A stretch of 62,793 bases of DNA, taken from a bacterium (GTDB lineage Bacteria; Chlamydiota; Chlamydiia; Chlamydiales; SM23-39). This document shows positions 16,982 through 26,026 of the stretch, piece after piece (the first letter of the stretch is position 1; each line of letters begins with the position of its first letter). Where the stretch lies: assembly GCA_021781995.1 (NCBI GenBank), contig JAJXVT010000005.1, positions 1 through 62,793 of the forward strand, written 5' to 3'. The translations under genes were made by a program, and so were the position numbers. The notes under the pieces were generated by a model, which searched no databases, had not been told where the DNA came from, and was given only the letters and a program-made list of their open reading frames with translations.

Positions 16982-19912
16982 TCAAAAAGTTTTGAGCTCA
17001 CTTGTGTATTTGGTCATTTTTTCTTTTTCCCAAAGGGGTTCTCCTAAGAATGAAACGGTCGCCGAAGGGAGATGTTTCAGCCGTTCTACAGCGTGCATGA
17101 TGTGCGATCGCGAGGTGGATAGAATTTGTTCTCTTAGGTGTTGTCGATCGGCAAATGTGCGTTCTGCGCGAAGCCATGCATAGGCTGCAGCCGCCCGATT
17201 GGAAGGGGGAACAGGGGTGTCTAGTGATGCGATTAGGCCTAATTTCGCCTCTTCTAAATCGTTATCGGTAAAAGATCCTTCAGCAATTATGTCGATGGAT
17301 TTGTGAAATGTTTGCAGTGTGGTTGATAAATGGGGGTCGCGGTATGAATAAAAATGAAAATTGCCTGTGCTAGGAGCGTAGGATGCGCCGCTTCCGTAGG
17401 CGCCTCCTTTTTCTCTCACTTCTTTATGAAGAAAGACATTGGATAGCAACTCTGTTGCCAACATGAGCGGTGCAGCGCTGGGGTCGCTGTAGGCGCAGGT
17501 TCGCATTCCCAATGCGGTAAATGCCACAGGAGATGAAATGATGTGCGCAGCACTGGTCGGAGCTGGAATCGGATAGTTGCCGACCCAAGCGCTAAGTGGG
17601 GAGGTGATCGCTCTTTTGCCCAATGCGTAAAATCGCTTGGAAAGTAGTTGATCTTTATGAGATTTCTGGCAAGAGAGTATGAGATGTGGTTTGCCGGAGA
17701 TGAGCTTTTGTGCCAGCGATGCTAGGCGATCTACCCAAGCATCGGAAGAGTCTTTGACTAAAGTTTGTATAAATTGATGGTAAGGGTATCCATGCCATTG
17801 ATTGTAGATGTAAGATGCGGTAGAAAAACCGCAAAGGGCTTGCTGAACGGAGTAATTGAGGGGATTGGAGGCTAAATGCTCGTCAAGTTCGGTTGCATGT
17901 TGTAAAAGCCATTGGCCAATCCTTTCGCGATCTGCAAAATCTGAACCGTGAGAAAAGTCGGTTAGTAATTGGAAAAACTCTTCGCTTTTGCGAAATAGTG
18001 CTTTGCCGCGCAGTGAAAAGGCCGGTTTTAGACTATCTGGGTTTTTCGCAGATACGTGAAGGGCGAGATTCGCGTCGATTCCTCCTGTATGCGATTCCAT
18101 AAAATGAAGCGTTTTTTCGTGTGATCTGCCGCCGGTTCCAAGTTCTGTCCAAAGTTTTGAAAGCAACGACAACAAAGGAAGGTCTTGCTGCGCAATATCG
18201 GGTACGTCAAAAATGAGTTCGGCATAAAGAAATTGATTGGTGAAACAATCATGATGATATAGCTCAAATGCAGGTTCTGTATGATGTGTTAACGCAAAAT
18301 CCCGGGCGCGCTGCGGCACGTCGGCTAAAGCTATTTTGGGTAGGCATTCGAGGGATTGGTGCTCTGTGCTTTCTTGGTATTTTTCTAAAGCTTCAGATTC
18401 ATGGATGATTTGTAGCTTTTGCTGAGGAGTTAATTTGCTTTGAAGGATTTCTAGGCGTTGTTTTTCTTCAGCTTGCTCGCGCTCTTCTAAATTGGGGTCG
18501 GGTTTTAATACGAGTGACACAAAATGAGGATTGTCAATGAGGTAGCGCCGGATGAGATTTGGTAAGTAAGCGCGGTTTTTCAGTTTGTGTGACAATTGAG
18601 AAAAAAGAGAGTGGATTTGCAGCGCGCTTGCCGGATCGCTGCCGTGCTGCTGTAGTAAACCGGCTCTCATAAATAAATGCAGTCCGAAAGGGCCTCCTTC
18701 GGAGCTGATCTCAGTGCGCTGCAATTCGAGTTGGTGTAGAGCAGCTTCTACTCTGTCTTGGCTAATGGGGGACGAGGCGATTTTATTTAGGGTTTGAAAT
18801 AATACTTTTTTCAGTTCTCCCTCACTTCCCGATTTGCACCCTTTGCAAATAATGGAAAGCGGGATTTCTCTCATTTCGACATCAATTGACGATTCGGCTT
18901 CGTGGCAAAAACCCGATTTGAGAAGCGCCTTTTTTAAAGGCGATACGTCGGTTTCCATGAGCAAGGTGTCAATTAGGCTAAGAGCCAATACGTCTGCTTG
19001 ATCGGAGATTTTCGCAGTGAGCCAAGAAAAGGCTACTTCATATTTATCGGTGGGATCTTCTGATTTAGAAAAAGGATAGGGTTCGCTGGCGTGAACCGGC
19101 GATTTGAAGCGCGGTTGTTTTGGCAACGGGGGCGCCAACGCAATTTTGCCTCGATTCGAAAGGGCCTTTTCTTCGATGAAGTCGAGGTGATCTTGTAAGG
19201 GTAAATTGCCATAAAAATAAAAAAGACAGTGAGAAGGATGGTAGAAATCTCGATGAAATTCAATGAGTTCTTCATAAGAAAGGTCTGGGATTTCTTTTGG
19301 ATCGCCTCCTGAATTGTGGCTGTAAGGGAGGTTCGGAGTGAGATATTTGGCTATGGCCTGATGCAAACGGGATTCTGCAGACATCATCGCCCCTTTCATT
19401 TCGTTATAAACAACGCCATGAAAAACAAGAGGTGATTGCTCGTTATGGGCCTCACGGAAAGCAAGGCGATGGCCTTCTTGCAAAAAGCTCATATGCTTCA
19501 ATTGAGGATGAAAAACAGCGTCGAGGTATACCTCGAGGAGATTATAAAAATCTTGTGGTACTTGCGAACTTGCTGGGTAGCATGTAAAATCTTGCCCGGT
19601 AAATGCATTCATAAACGTATGCAGGCTGCGGCGCGTCATGGCGAAAAAAGGGTCTTTTACCGGAAATTTTTTTGAGCCGCAGAGAACTGTGTGTTCTAGA
19701 ATGTGGGCAACTCCATTAGAGGAGGTAGGCAAGGTTTGAAAAGAAAGACAAAAAACATTTTCTGGATCGTCATTGGCGATGTGTAATACTTTCGCGCCTG
19801 TCGGCTCGTGCACCAATTCAATCAACGTGCTTTGTAATTCTGGAAGCGGTTGATATTTTGTGATTTGAAAAGCGCCGTAGTGGTCGCCAACTGCGTTCAA
19901 TGCCGATTTCAT
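16982..19912 (-). CDS. M16C-family zinc metalloprotease (presequence-protease/insulinase type)
   Basis: A 976-residue, two-half peptidasome of the PreP/Cym1 type, which degrades short unstructured peptides inside a closed chamber. The inverted zinc motif HILEH is at residues 70-74, and a downstream VVYNEMKGAM stretch supplies the distal glutamate. The C-terminal half carries the substrate-side motif KGGAYGSG. Length and order fit M16C. No signal peptide is seen. It is transcribed just before htrA, forming a proteolysis pair that I recall as conserved in chlamydiae. It starts at ATG 19912. Confidence 0.93.
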   Translation of the reverse strand: MKSALNAVGDHYGAFQITKYQPLPELQSTLIELVHEPTGAKVLHIANDDPENVFCLSFQTLPTSSNGVAHILEHTVLCGSKKFPVKDPFFAMTRRSLHTFMNAFTGQDFTCYPASSQVPQDFYNLLEVYLDAVFHPQLKHMSFLQEGHRLAFREAHNEQSPLVFHGVVYNEMKGAMMSAESRLHQAIAKYLTPNLPYSHNSGGDPKEIPDLSYEELIEFHRDFYHPSHCLFYFYGNLPLQDHLDFIEEKALSNRGKIALAPPLPKQPRFKSPVHASEPYPFSKSEDPTDKYEVAFSWLTAKISDQADVLALSLIDTLLMETDVSPLKKALLKSGFCHEAESSIDVEMREIPLSIICKGCKSGSEGELKKVLFQTLNKIASSPISQDRVEAALHQLELQRTEISSEGGPFGLHLFMRAGLLQQHGSDPASALQIHSLFSQLSHKLKNRAYLPNLIRRYLIDNPHFVSLVLKPDPNLEEREQAEEKQRLEILQSKLTPQQKLQIIHESEALEKYQESTEHQSLECLPKIALADVPQRARDFALTHHTEPAFELYHHDCFTNQFLYAELIFDVPDIAQQDLPLLSLLSKLWTELGTGGRSHEKTLHFMESHTGGIDANLALHVSAKNPDSLKPAFSLRGKALFRKSEEFFQLLTDFSHGSDFADRERIGQWLLQHATELDEHLASNPLNYSVQQALCGFSTASYIYNQWHGYPYHQFIQTLVKDSSDAWVDRLASLAQKLISGKPHLILSCQKSHKDQLLSKRFYALGKRAITSPLSAWVGNYPIPAPTSAAHIISSPVAFTALGMRTCAYSDPSAAPLMLATELLSNVFLHKEVREKGGAYGSGASYAPSTGNFHFYSYRDPHLSTTLQTFHKSIDIIAEGSFTDNDLEEAKLGLIASLDTPVPPSNRAAAAYAWLRAERTFADRQHLREQILSTSRSHIMHAVERLKHLPSATVSFLGEPLWEKEKMTKYTSELKTF

Positions 19913-19936
19913 AGAAATTAGTGTAGCGAATCGGCG

Positions 19937-19976
19937 AAAAGTTAGGAAGGGCGAAAGCGCACCTTCCTGACTTTTT
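19937..19976 (-). terminator. Hairpin terminator between a small gene and the M16 protease
   Basis: The segments AAAAGT-AGGAAGG (19937-19950) and CCTTCCT-ACTTTTT (19962-19976) pair around a short loop and are bounded by A- and T-runs, so the hairpin can work on either strand. On the minus strand it follows the Arg/Ser/Thr-rich gene and precedes the M16 protease gene, whose promoter would lie in the remaining 20-25 bp or inside the hairpin. Confidence 0.65.
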
Positions 19977-19983
19977 GAGCTAA

Positions 19984-20430
19984 TTATCGGCCTTTATTGC
20001 GTCCTGCGCGGCGCTGTTGGCCTTCTTGTTGAGCTAAACGTGTGCATTCACGGGCCATGTAATTGCACTCGCCAAGTAGTAACAGAAGATCGTTTTTCGC
20101 GCGGTTGATCGCTTGAACTGGAGCTTGTTCGCGGACATTTCTTTGCAGGGTATTCCAAGCTTGATCTACTTGTTTTTGCAACCGTTGATATGTGCTCCAT
20201 TGAATTGCTTGATTTGAAACAGATCGGCCGGCAGATGTAGTATTGGATTGTCTTGTCGCTGTGCTGCGCGAAGGAGACGCTGACGAACGGCTTCTGACAG
20301 AAGCCGAATTGGCTTGTCTTGCTGCTGTGCTGCGCGTAGGCGCTGCCGTGGAGCGGTTTCTGTTTGATATTGAATTAGATGCAGCGCCAACTGCACGGCC
20401 GGTTGTTGGCCTATTACTTCGTCTTGCCAT
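19984..20430 (-). CDS. Basic Arg/Ser/Thr-rich low-complexity protein
   Basis: From ATG 20430 the protein has about 148 residues; GAGGG lies eight to ten bases upstream, which favours this start over the in-frame ATG at 20484. The N-terminal 80 residues are low-complexity and basic with repeated SRSTA/TRQ units, visible as imperfect repeats in the DNA. The last 65 residues form a helical domain ending in a basic RRAGRNKGR tail. I recognise no family. The composition would suit nucleic-acid binding or a disordered secretion signal, but neither can be shown. The small gene at 20450-20779 is immediately upstream. Confidence 0.6.
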   Translation of the reverse strand: MARRSNRPTTGRAVGAASNSISNRNRSTAAPTRSTAARQANSASVRSRSSASPSRSTATRQSNTTSAGRSVSNQAIQWSTYQRLQKQVDQAWNTLQRNVREQAPVQAINRAKNDLLLLLGECNYMARECTRLAQQEGQQRRAGRNKGR

Positions 20431-20449
20431 AATATTTCCCTCTTGTGAT

Positions 20450-20779
20450 TTATAAATTGTTTTCTCTTTCTGCTTGTAACTCATTGGTAACTAAGTTGTT
20501 TTGAATTATGGATTCGTGAACTTTTAATTCATCTAATTCAATTTGGTCGGTTCTCATTAAAGTCAGCATGATGCTGTATTGAGGATCGTTGGCGGGTAGT
20601 TCATTGAGAAAGTCTTTCATGATCGCAATGCGCTTTTTTAAGATGAGCTGCTCTTGTTGGTTAACGTCTAACTCTTTGAGCATGAGTTCTCTTCTACTGT
20701 GGACGTCCTGAATAAATGCCCTTTGTATGGCTGGGTTGGCGAAGTCTGGGGTAGGACTGTTTCCGAATAAATTATCCAT
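20450..20779 (-). CDS. Small helical hypothetical protein
   Basis: A 109-residue, charged and largely helical protein with heptad-like spacing in residues 30-105, suggesting a coiled coil. It has no signal peptide or membrane segment. It lies between the protein kinase gene (upstream) and the Arg/Ser/Thr-rich gene (downstream) on the same strand, with short gaps. No family is recognised. A chaperone or partner role for its neighbours would be pure inference. Confidence 0.5.
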   Translation of the reverse strand: MDNLFGNSPTPDFANPAIQRAFIQDVHSRRELMLKELDVNQQEQLILKKRIAIMKDFLNELPANDPQYSIMLTLMRTDQIELDELKVHESIIQNNLVTNELQAERENNL

Positions 20780-20849
20780 GACTTAATTAATACACGAATG
20801 TATATTAAAAAGTAAATTACTTGTAATTATACTGTTTTCAGTTTAGTAA

Positions 20850-21932
20850 TTAGGCGTCTATGTTAAAGTCTTCTGACTGAGAAAGGATTGTTTCGATCGT
20901 GGTTAAAACCGTCTCGGCGCTGGGCCGATTTTCGGGGTTTATGGACATCATATCTGAAAGTAAGTTTGCAACCGGGTCGATAAGCGACTCATTTTCTCGA
21001 AGCGCTGAGCTCATGTGGCTTCGAAGTTGATCGTATATAAATTGGCTCAAGGTTTCATCGCGGGTCAAGGGGCGTGTAAGATCGTCAAGAGTTGAATGGA
21101 TAAAACGAAGAATTGCATCGGCGGGGACTAACGTGACGAAGATGGTCACTCCAAAAGACCAGATATCGGATTGATAGCTGGGATGAGATCGACTGCTAGA
21201 ATTTCTCAATTCTGGAGCGAGATAGTTGATCGAACCTCCCCATTTGGTTTGATTGGTTTTGTTTGTGTTATCAAAATCTGTTAAAGCCCCGATCAGTTGC
21301 TTTTGTGCATTTCTTTTGAGTAGGATGTTTTCGGGTTTGATGTCGCCATGTACGTACTCATTTGCATGTAAGTCGTTGACAGCCATAGCAACGGAGTGGA
21401 AGATTTTTAAGGACACCAACGGGGCTAGAGGAAGTTTGGTGTAGAGATCTCCTTCTGGAAAAAATTCTGTGATGATGGCAAAAAAATCAGAGGAGGGGGT
21501 GCGTAAAGCGTGGTAGAATCGGGGGATGCTTCGAATGGACAATTGCTGCAAAGTTCGATGTATATTTGTTTCATGTTCAAAAAAATCTTGTATTTCCGCC
21601 GGGGTTGTGGTGTGCTTGGGCGCAATGCGAAGCATGGCGAATAGGTTTTGAGTTAAAAGATCTACAACCGCGCTGCATTGCTTCCAGTGGCCTCTTTGTG
21701 TTAAAGCTGCTTCTACAAAAGTATTTTCCGGCGTTAGAATGCAAACTCTTTCTTGAAACTTGAGCAAAGCTAAGCTTGTCCTTTCTGTTCTCATTGCGGC
21801 CAAAGCATTGGCGGCAATGACCAAGATTTGCCGCTCTTGATTCGGGAGAACCGGCTTCAGTAGATGTTGCAGGGTAGGCACAAGGTCTTTTGGTTCAATG
21901 CTAGATCCGAAACAAGAAGTTGGTGTGCTCAT
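20850..21932 (-). CDS. Divergent Ser/Thr protein kinase-like protein
   Basis: From ATG 21932 the protein has about 360 residues; the frame also opens at 21989. The catalytic loop reads YVHGDIKPENILL, with Gly in place of the Arg of HRD. The DFG position reads DFD, followed by GGSINYLAPEL (APE motif) and SDIWSFGVTIF. No clear glycine-rich loop is seen in the N-lobe. The Asp and Lys of the catalytic loop and the metal-binding Asp remain, so activity is possible. HGD in place of HRD is a recurring variant in bacterial and plant kinases. A host-directed or signalling role is inferred from the many eukaryote-like genes nearby. Confidence 0.82.
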   Translation of the reverse strand: MSTPTSCFGSSIEPKDLVPTLQHLLKPVLPNQERQILVIAANALAAMRTERTSLALLKFQERVCILTPENTFVEAALTQRGHWKQCSAVVDLLTQNLFAMLRIAPKHTTTPAEIQDFFEHETNIHRTLQQLSIRSIPRFYHALRTPSSDFFAIITEFFPEGDLYTKLPLAPLVSLKIFHSVAMAVNDLHANEYVHGDIKPENILLKRNAQKQLIGALTDFDNTNKTNQTKWGGSINYLAPELRNSSSRSHPSYQSDIWSFGVTIFVTLVPADAILRFIHSTLDDLTRPLTRDETLSQFIYDQLRSHMSSALRENESLIDPVANLLSDMMSINPENRPSAETVLTTIETILSQSEDFNIDA

Positions 21933-22116
21933 AGTGCCTATGACTGAAGAAAGGTAAATATTATATCTGGCTGGGCGGTTTTCGTACATAGGAATTGCAG
22001 ATTTCGTTGCCTATTTTCTAAAAATCATTTAGGCTAACGAGCCAGTTGCACGCTTCTATTGGTCTCTTTGCGATGAGTGGGCAATTGGCCTTGTAATGTA
22101 TATTGGAGGATCTCAG

Positions 22117-22926
22117 ATGACGACGTTAAAATTGGAAGAAAAAACCGATATTCCTCTATTGCTTGTACCGCCTTTAGCAGAGGTGATTTTTGAGCTGAGA
22201 TGGGAGTTGCAAGGAGATGCCCAGACCGGGGTGTACCGCGATCAGTCATATCCAATGATGTATGGCCGTATGTATGAGCGGCTTAAAAAAGATTTTCCTA
22301 TTATTGAAGATCTTCCGTCTGTGCAAGCGCATCCGGACACAGCTCCATATGTGGTGCGCCACCGTTTGCGCAAGGAAAAAAACGGCTGGCCCTTGATTCA
22401 GGTAGGCCCGGGAATCCTCACGATCAATGATGGACGAGGGTATTGTTGGAGACAGTTTAAACAATTGATTTTGCGAGTGGTTGAATTGATTGCTGATCTT
22501 TATCCAACAAGCGGCCGCCCTTTGAATTTTTTAAAGAGCGAGATTCGATATGTCAATGCAATTGGGTGCGATCCTCAGAAAGAAAACGCTTTGACATTTT
22601 TGGAGGAAAAATTACATACAAAAGTCGAGCTTCCGCTTGAATTGTTTACGACGAGCCAAATTGGCCCGTACCCACATGCCGTCGGTTTGAACTTAGCTTA
22701 CCCGCTGAATCGCCCTTTAGGGCATTTTGCTTGCAGCCTGAATCTAGGGCAGGCTGAAGGGAAGCCAGCATACATTTTGCAATCGGTTGTGTTTTCCTTG
22801 GGCGAGGTGGTGCCGCAGGATAAAGAAGCGTTTGATGCGTGGCTTGCTGAAGCGCACACTGTGGCCAAAAGCTCTTTTGTTAGCTTTTGCAAGGGGCCGT
22901 TAATGCAAAAATTCTGCGCAACCTGA
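22117..22926 (+). CDS. TIGR04255-like protein
   Basis: A 269-residue soluble protein. I choose ATG 22117 because GGAGG lies nine bases upstream; the in-frame ATG at 22096 has no such site. The N-terminus [14 protein letters not shown] and the central GPGILTIND and EIRYVNAI stretches resemble, from memory, the TIGR04255 family of unknown function, often found near toxin-antitoxin or phage-like genes. Here it is followed after 7 bp by mdh, so it may simply be co-transcribed with metabolic genes. It is divergent from the kinase gene, with a promoter region of about 180 bp between. Confidence 0.7.
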   Translation: MTTLKLEEKTDIPLLLVPPLAEVIFELRWELQGDAQTGVYRDQSYPMMYGRMYERLKKDFPIIEDLPSVQAHPDTAPYVVRHRLRKEKNGWPLIQVGPGILTINDGRGYCWRQFKQLILRVVELIADLYPTSGRPLNFLKSEIRYVNAIGCDPQKENALTFLEEKLHTKVELPLELFTTSQIGPYPHAVGLNLAYPLNRPLGHFACSLNLGQAEGKPAYILQSVVFSLGEVVPQDKEAFDAWLAEAHTVAKSSFVSFCKGPLMQKFCAT

Positions 22927-22933
22927 GGTTTAT

Positions 22934-23917
22934 ATGAAACGAGTCGCTATTACCGGGGCCGGTGGGCAGATTGCCTATAGCCTGATTTTTCGCATAGCCA
23001 ATGGAGAACTTTTTGGCGCTAATCAAGAAGTCGCATTGCAGCTTTTGGAAGTGCCGGATGCAATTGCTTCTTTAAAAGGGTTGGTAATGGAGTTGGAAGA
23101 TTGCGCTTTTCCTTTATTGAAGGAAGTGAAGATCGGTTCTGATCCGGAAGAAATGTTTGCAGGGGCAAATGCGGTCTTTTTGGTTGGGGCAAAGCCTCGA
23201 GGCCCCGGTATGGAGCGCAAAGATTTGTTGGCCGATAATGGGAAAATATTCATTGCGCAGGGCAAAGCGCTCAATCGCTGCGCCGCAAAGGATGTTCGCG
23301 TGTTGGTTGTTGGCAATCCGTGCAATACCAATTGTTTAATTGCTATGCATCACGCGCCCAATATTGCAAAAGATCAGTTTTTTGCGATGACTCGTTTAGA
23401 TCAAAATCGCGCGGTATCGCAGCTTGCAAAACGAGCGGGCTGCGACGTACAGTCTGTGTCCAACGTCGTTATTTGGGGCAACCATTCCTCGACGCAAATG
23501 CCCGATTTTGAGCATGCGAAAGTGCGTGGAAAATCAGCGTCGGAGGTCATTGGCGATATGCGTTGGCTGCAAACTGAATTTATAACAGGCGTGCAAAAAC
23601 GGGGTGCAGAAGTGATTGCAGCCCGCGGTAAATCATCGGCTGCTTCAGCTGCGAACGCAGCTCTTGATGCTATGCGCTCTGTATTTCATCCAACGCGTTC
23701 GGGAGATTGGTTTTCGATGGCGATTAGCGCCCAAGGTAATCCATACGGAATTGATGAACGGCTTGTTTTTTCTTTTCCTTGCACTTCCAAAGGAAAAGGA
23801 GATATTGAGATGGTGAAAGGGTTGCATTTAACTCCCTTCTTGCAAGAAAAACTCGCTTTAACGCAAAAAGAGCTTTTAGAAGAGCTGGAAATGATAGCTC
23901 CTTTACTTAGAGGCTGA
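22934..23917 (+). CDS. mdh: Malate dehydrogenase
   Basis: This enzyme oxidises malate to oxaloacetate with NAD+. The 327-residue protein is the cytosolic/MDH type 2 form (as in Chlamydia and plant cytosol): the Rossmann start [12 protein letters not shown], substrate-binding arginines in [21 protein letters not shown], and the catalytic histidine region [15 protein letters not shown]. It lies directly before the citrate synthase gene (4-bp gap), so oxaloacetate production and use are encoded together. Confidence 0.96.
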   Translation: MKRVAITGAGGQIAYSLIFRIANGELFGANQEVALQLLEVPDAIASLKGLVMELEDCAFPLLKEVKIGSDPEEMFAGANAVFLVGAKPRGPGMERKDLLADNGKIFIAQGKALNRCAAKDVRVLVVGNPCNTNCLIAMHHAPNIAKDQFFAMTRLDQNRAVSQLAKRAGCDVQSVSNVVIWGNHSSTQMPDFEHAKVRGKSASEVIGDMRWLQTEFITGVQKRGAEVIAARGKSSAASAANAALDAMRSVFHPTRSGDWFSMAISAQGNPYGIDERLVFSFPCTSKGKGDIEMVKGLHLTPFLQEKLALTQKELLEELEMIAPLLRG

Positions 23918-23921
23918 CTTT

Positions 23922-25082
23922 ATGCGAGATGGCGTTTTGTTTGAGATGACTAAAGATAACTTGGAAACAGGTTTGAGAGGCATCCCCGTTGGATATTGCG
24001 TTACGTCATTTGTAGACCCAATCAAAGGGCTTTCCTATGTAGGGCGCCCCATTGGACAAATTGCCCGGCGTGCGCCAATGGAAATTATCTATTTGCTATA
24101 CCATGGAGAGAACGGCTCTAAAGAACAAGTTTCTCGTTTTGAAGAAGAGTTGGCAAAAAGAGCCTCTTGTAAGAGCGATACTTTGCGCCATATCGAAGCT
24201 CTGCCTGTAGTTGGGGCGCCGATGGATCGATTTGCTGCAGCGCTTTTGATTGTTGGTTTATGCGAAGGGACGGGAGATTATCGAGAAGATTGTTTGCACG
24301 TCATTGCGAAATTGCCGCAAATTGCAGCTACGGTGATGAATAGCTCTGCTGGATGGGGACCGACGCCGCCTACTAATCCGTCTTTGGGCTATATGGAAAA
24401 CTTTCTTCATATGCTTAAATTTCCGGGGCAGCGTCCTGATGTGCTCATTGAAATTTTAAAAGTATTTAACGTTGCGCACTACGATCATGACGGCGGTAAT
24501 TTATCGACATTTGTCGGCAAAGCGGTTGCGTCTGGTTTAGAACCTATGTGGGGCTCGCTTGCAGGCGCTATGACGGCATTAGCAGGACCTCGTCATGGGC
24601 GCGCCAATCAAGATTGTTTAGAATTTGTGCAAGAAGTGACGGATCAAGTCGGTCCCTTTCCAAAGCCTGGGCAAATTGAAGAGTGGGTTCGCAATCGCTT
24701 GTCGTCGGGGAAATTAGTTTTTGGGTTTGGCCATGCAGTACTTCGCGTAGAAGATCCTCGCGCAACTGTTTTTTACGATTATGCGCAAAAACATTTTGCC
24801 GATCATCCCCTGATTCAAACGGCCCTTTTGCTCAGGACCGAAGGGACAAAAGTGTTGAAAGAAAATCCTAAAATTGCAAGTCCTTACCCAAATGTCGATG
24901 CGATTACTGGTTCAGTATTGATGGCTGCCGGATTTCCATATCCGGAATATTATACCATTTTATTTGGCCTAGCTCGCTGTATTGGTATTGCGATTCAAAT
25001 TGTATACGAACGTGTTGAAGCCCGCGATGGCAAAGGCGTGCCGATCATGAGACCTCTTTACTTATATAAATCTAGATCATGA
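23922..25082 (+). CDS. gltA: Citrate synthase
   Basis: A 386-residue enzyme condensing oxaloacetate with acetyl-CoA. The catalytic residues are in place: His in GPRHGRANQ, His in FGFGHAVLRVEDPRA and Asp in NVDAITGSVL. The motif HDGGNLSTF and the layout of the GPRHG loop resemble the eukaryotic/type I enzymes more than the E. coli hexameric type. Chlamydiaceae lack citrate synthase, so its presence indicates an environmental chlamydia with a fuller cycle. It ends four bases into the next gene. The symbol is given by function; the ATG is preceded by an incomplete ribosome-binding site. Confidence 0.93.
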   Translation: MRDGVLFEMTKDNLETGLRGIPVGYCVTSFVDPIKGLSYVGRPIGQIARRAPMEIIYLLYHGENGSKEQVSRFEEELAKRASCKSDTLRHIEALPVVGAPMDRFAAALLIVGLCEGTGDYREDCLHVIAKLPQIAATVMNSSAGWGPTPPTNPSLGYMENFLHMLKFPGQRPDVLIEILKVFNVAHYDHDGGNLSTFVGKAVASGLEPMWGSLAGAMTALAGPRHGRANQDCLEFVQEVTDQVGPFPKPGQIEEWVRNRLSSGKLVFGFGHAVLRVEDPRATVFYDYAQKHFADHPLIQTALLLRTEGTKVLKENPKIASPYPNVDAITGSVLMAAGFPYPEYYTILFGLARCIGIAIQIVYERVEARDGKGVPIMRPLYLYKSRS

Positions 25083-26026
25083 AAGTTCGCTACCCACCTA
25101 TAGAACCTTATCGCACCGGTTTTTTGTCTGTAAGCTCAGAGCATACGCTCTATTTTGAAGAATGCGGCAATCCAAAAGGAGTGCCGGTTGTCTTTTTGCA
25201 TGGTGGTCCTGGCAGTGGGATTGAAGCTAGCCATCGCTGCTTTTTCAATCCGGCAAAGTATCGGATTATTTTATTTGATCAAAGAGGTTCCGGCAGAAGC
25301 CGCCCTCACGCTTGTCTACATGAAAATACAACATGGCATTTGGTTTCAGATATTGAAAAAGTGCGCGAGCATTTGCATATCGAACAATGGGTTGTATTTG
25401 GAGGCTCATGGGGAAGTACTTTAGCTTTGGCGTATGCTCAAACTCACCCTGCGCGCGTAACACATTTGATTTTGCGCGGTATTTTTTTGGGCCGGCCCAA
25501 AGAGCTGAGGTGGTTTTATCAATTTGGCGCGCATCATATTTTCCCTGATGAATATGAAAAATATATTTCGGTCATACCTCAAGAAGAGCGAGGCGATTTG
25601 ATCGAAGCGTATTATAAAAGATTAACCTCAGAAGATTCTACTATTCGTAGCCAAGCTGCAAAAGCTTGGTCGACCTGGGAAGGCGCAACGCTGAAATTGA
25701 TTTTTGACCCTGAATTTTTTTTTCAATTCACAGAAGATTTTCGAGCTGATGCAATAGCTCGAATTGAATGTCACTATTTTCGCAATCGATGTTTTTTTGA
25801 TACAGACAATTGGCTACTAGAGCATATTGATGCAGTGAGATCTATTCCCTCGGTGATTATTCAAGGTCGCTACGATATCATTTGTCCGATGGAATCAGCA
25901 TGGGAGTTGCATTGTGCTTGGCCTGAGGCTCGGTTTGAAGTGATTCCAGATGCCGGCCACGCTGCGAGCGAGCCGGGGATCTTGAACGCGCTCATTGCGG
26001 CGACGGAGCGGATAAGTAGCAAATGA
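25079..26026 (+). CDS. pip: Prolyl aminopeptidase (proline iminopeptidase)
   Basis: A 315-residue alpha/beta hydrolase of family S33 that releases N-terminal proline from peptides. Visible are the oxyanion motif FLHGGPGSG, the nucleophile elbow GGSWGSTLALAY, the Asp in GRYDIICP and the His in AGHAASEPG. It overlaps citrate synthase by four bases. Its last 35 bp overlap the convergent gene at 25992-26855 on the other strand. Confidence 0.94.
   Translation: MKVRYPPIEPYRTGFLSVSSEHTLYFEECGNPKGVPVVFLHGGPGSGIEASHRCFFNPAKYRIILFDQRGSGRSRPHACLHENTTWHLVSDIEKVREHLHIEQWVVFGGSWGSTLALAYAQTHPARVTHLILRGIFLGRPKELRWFYQFGAHHIFPDEYEKYISVIPQEERGDLIEAYYKRLTSEDSTIRSQAAKAWSTWEGATLKLIFDPEFFFQFTEDFRADAIARIECHYFRNRCFFDTDNWLLEHIDAVRSIPSVIIQGRYDIICPMESAWELHCAWPEARFEVIPDAGHAASEPGILNALIAATERISSK

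Noticed and set aside
22034..22255. 73-codon minus-strand frame at the start of the TIGR04255-like gene
   Set aside because: It is antisense to a well-supported gene and covers that gene's promoter region.
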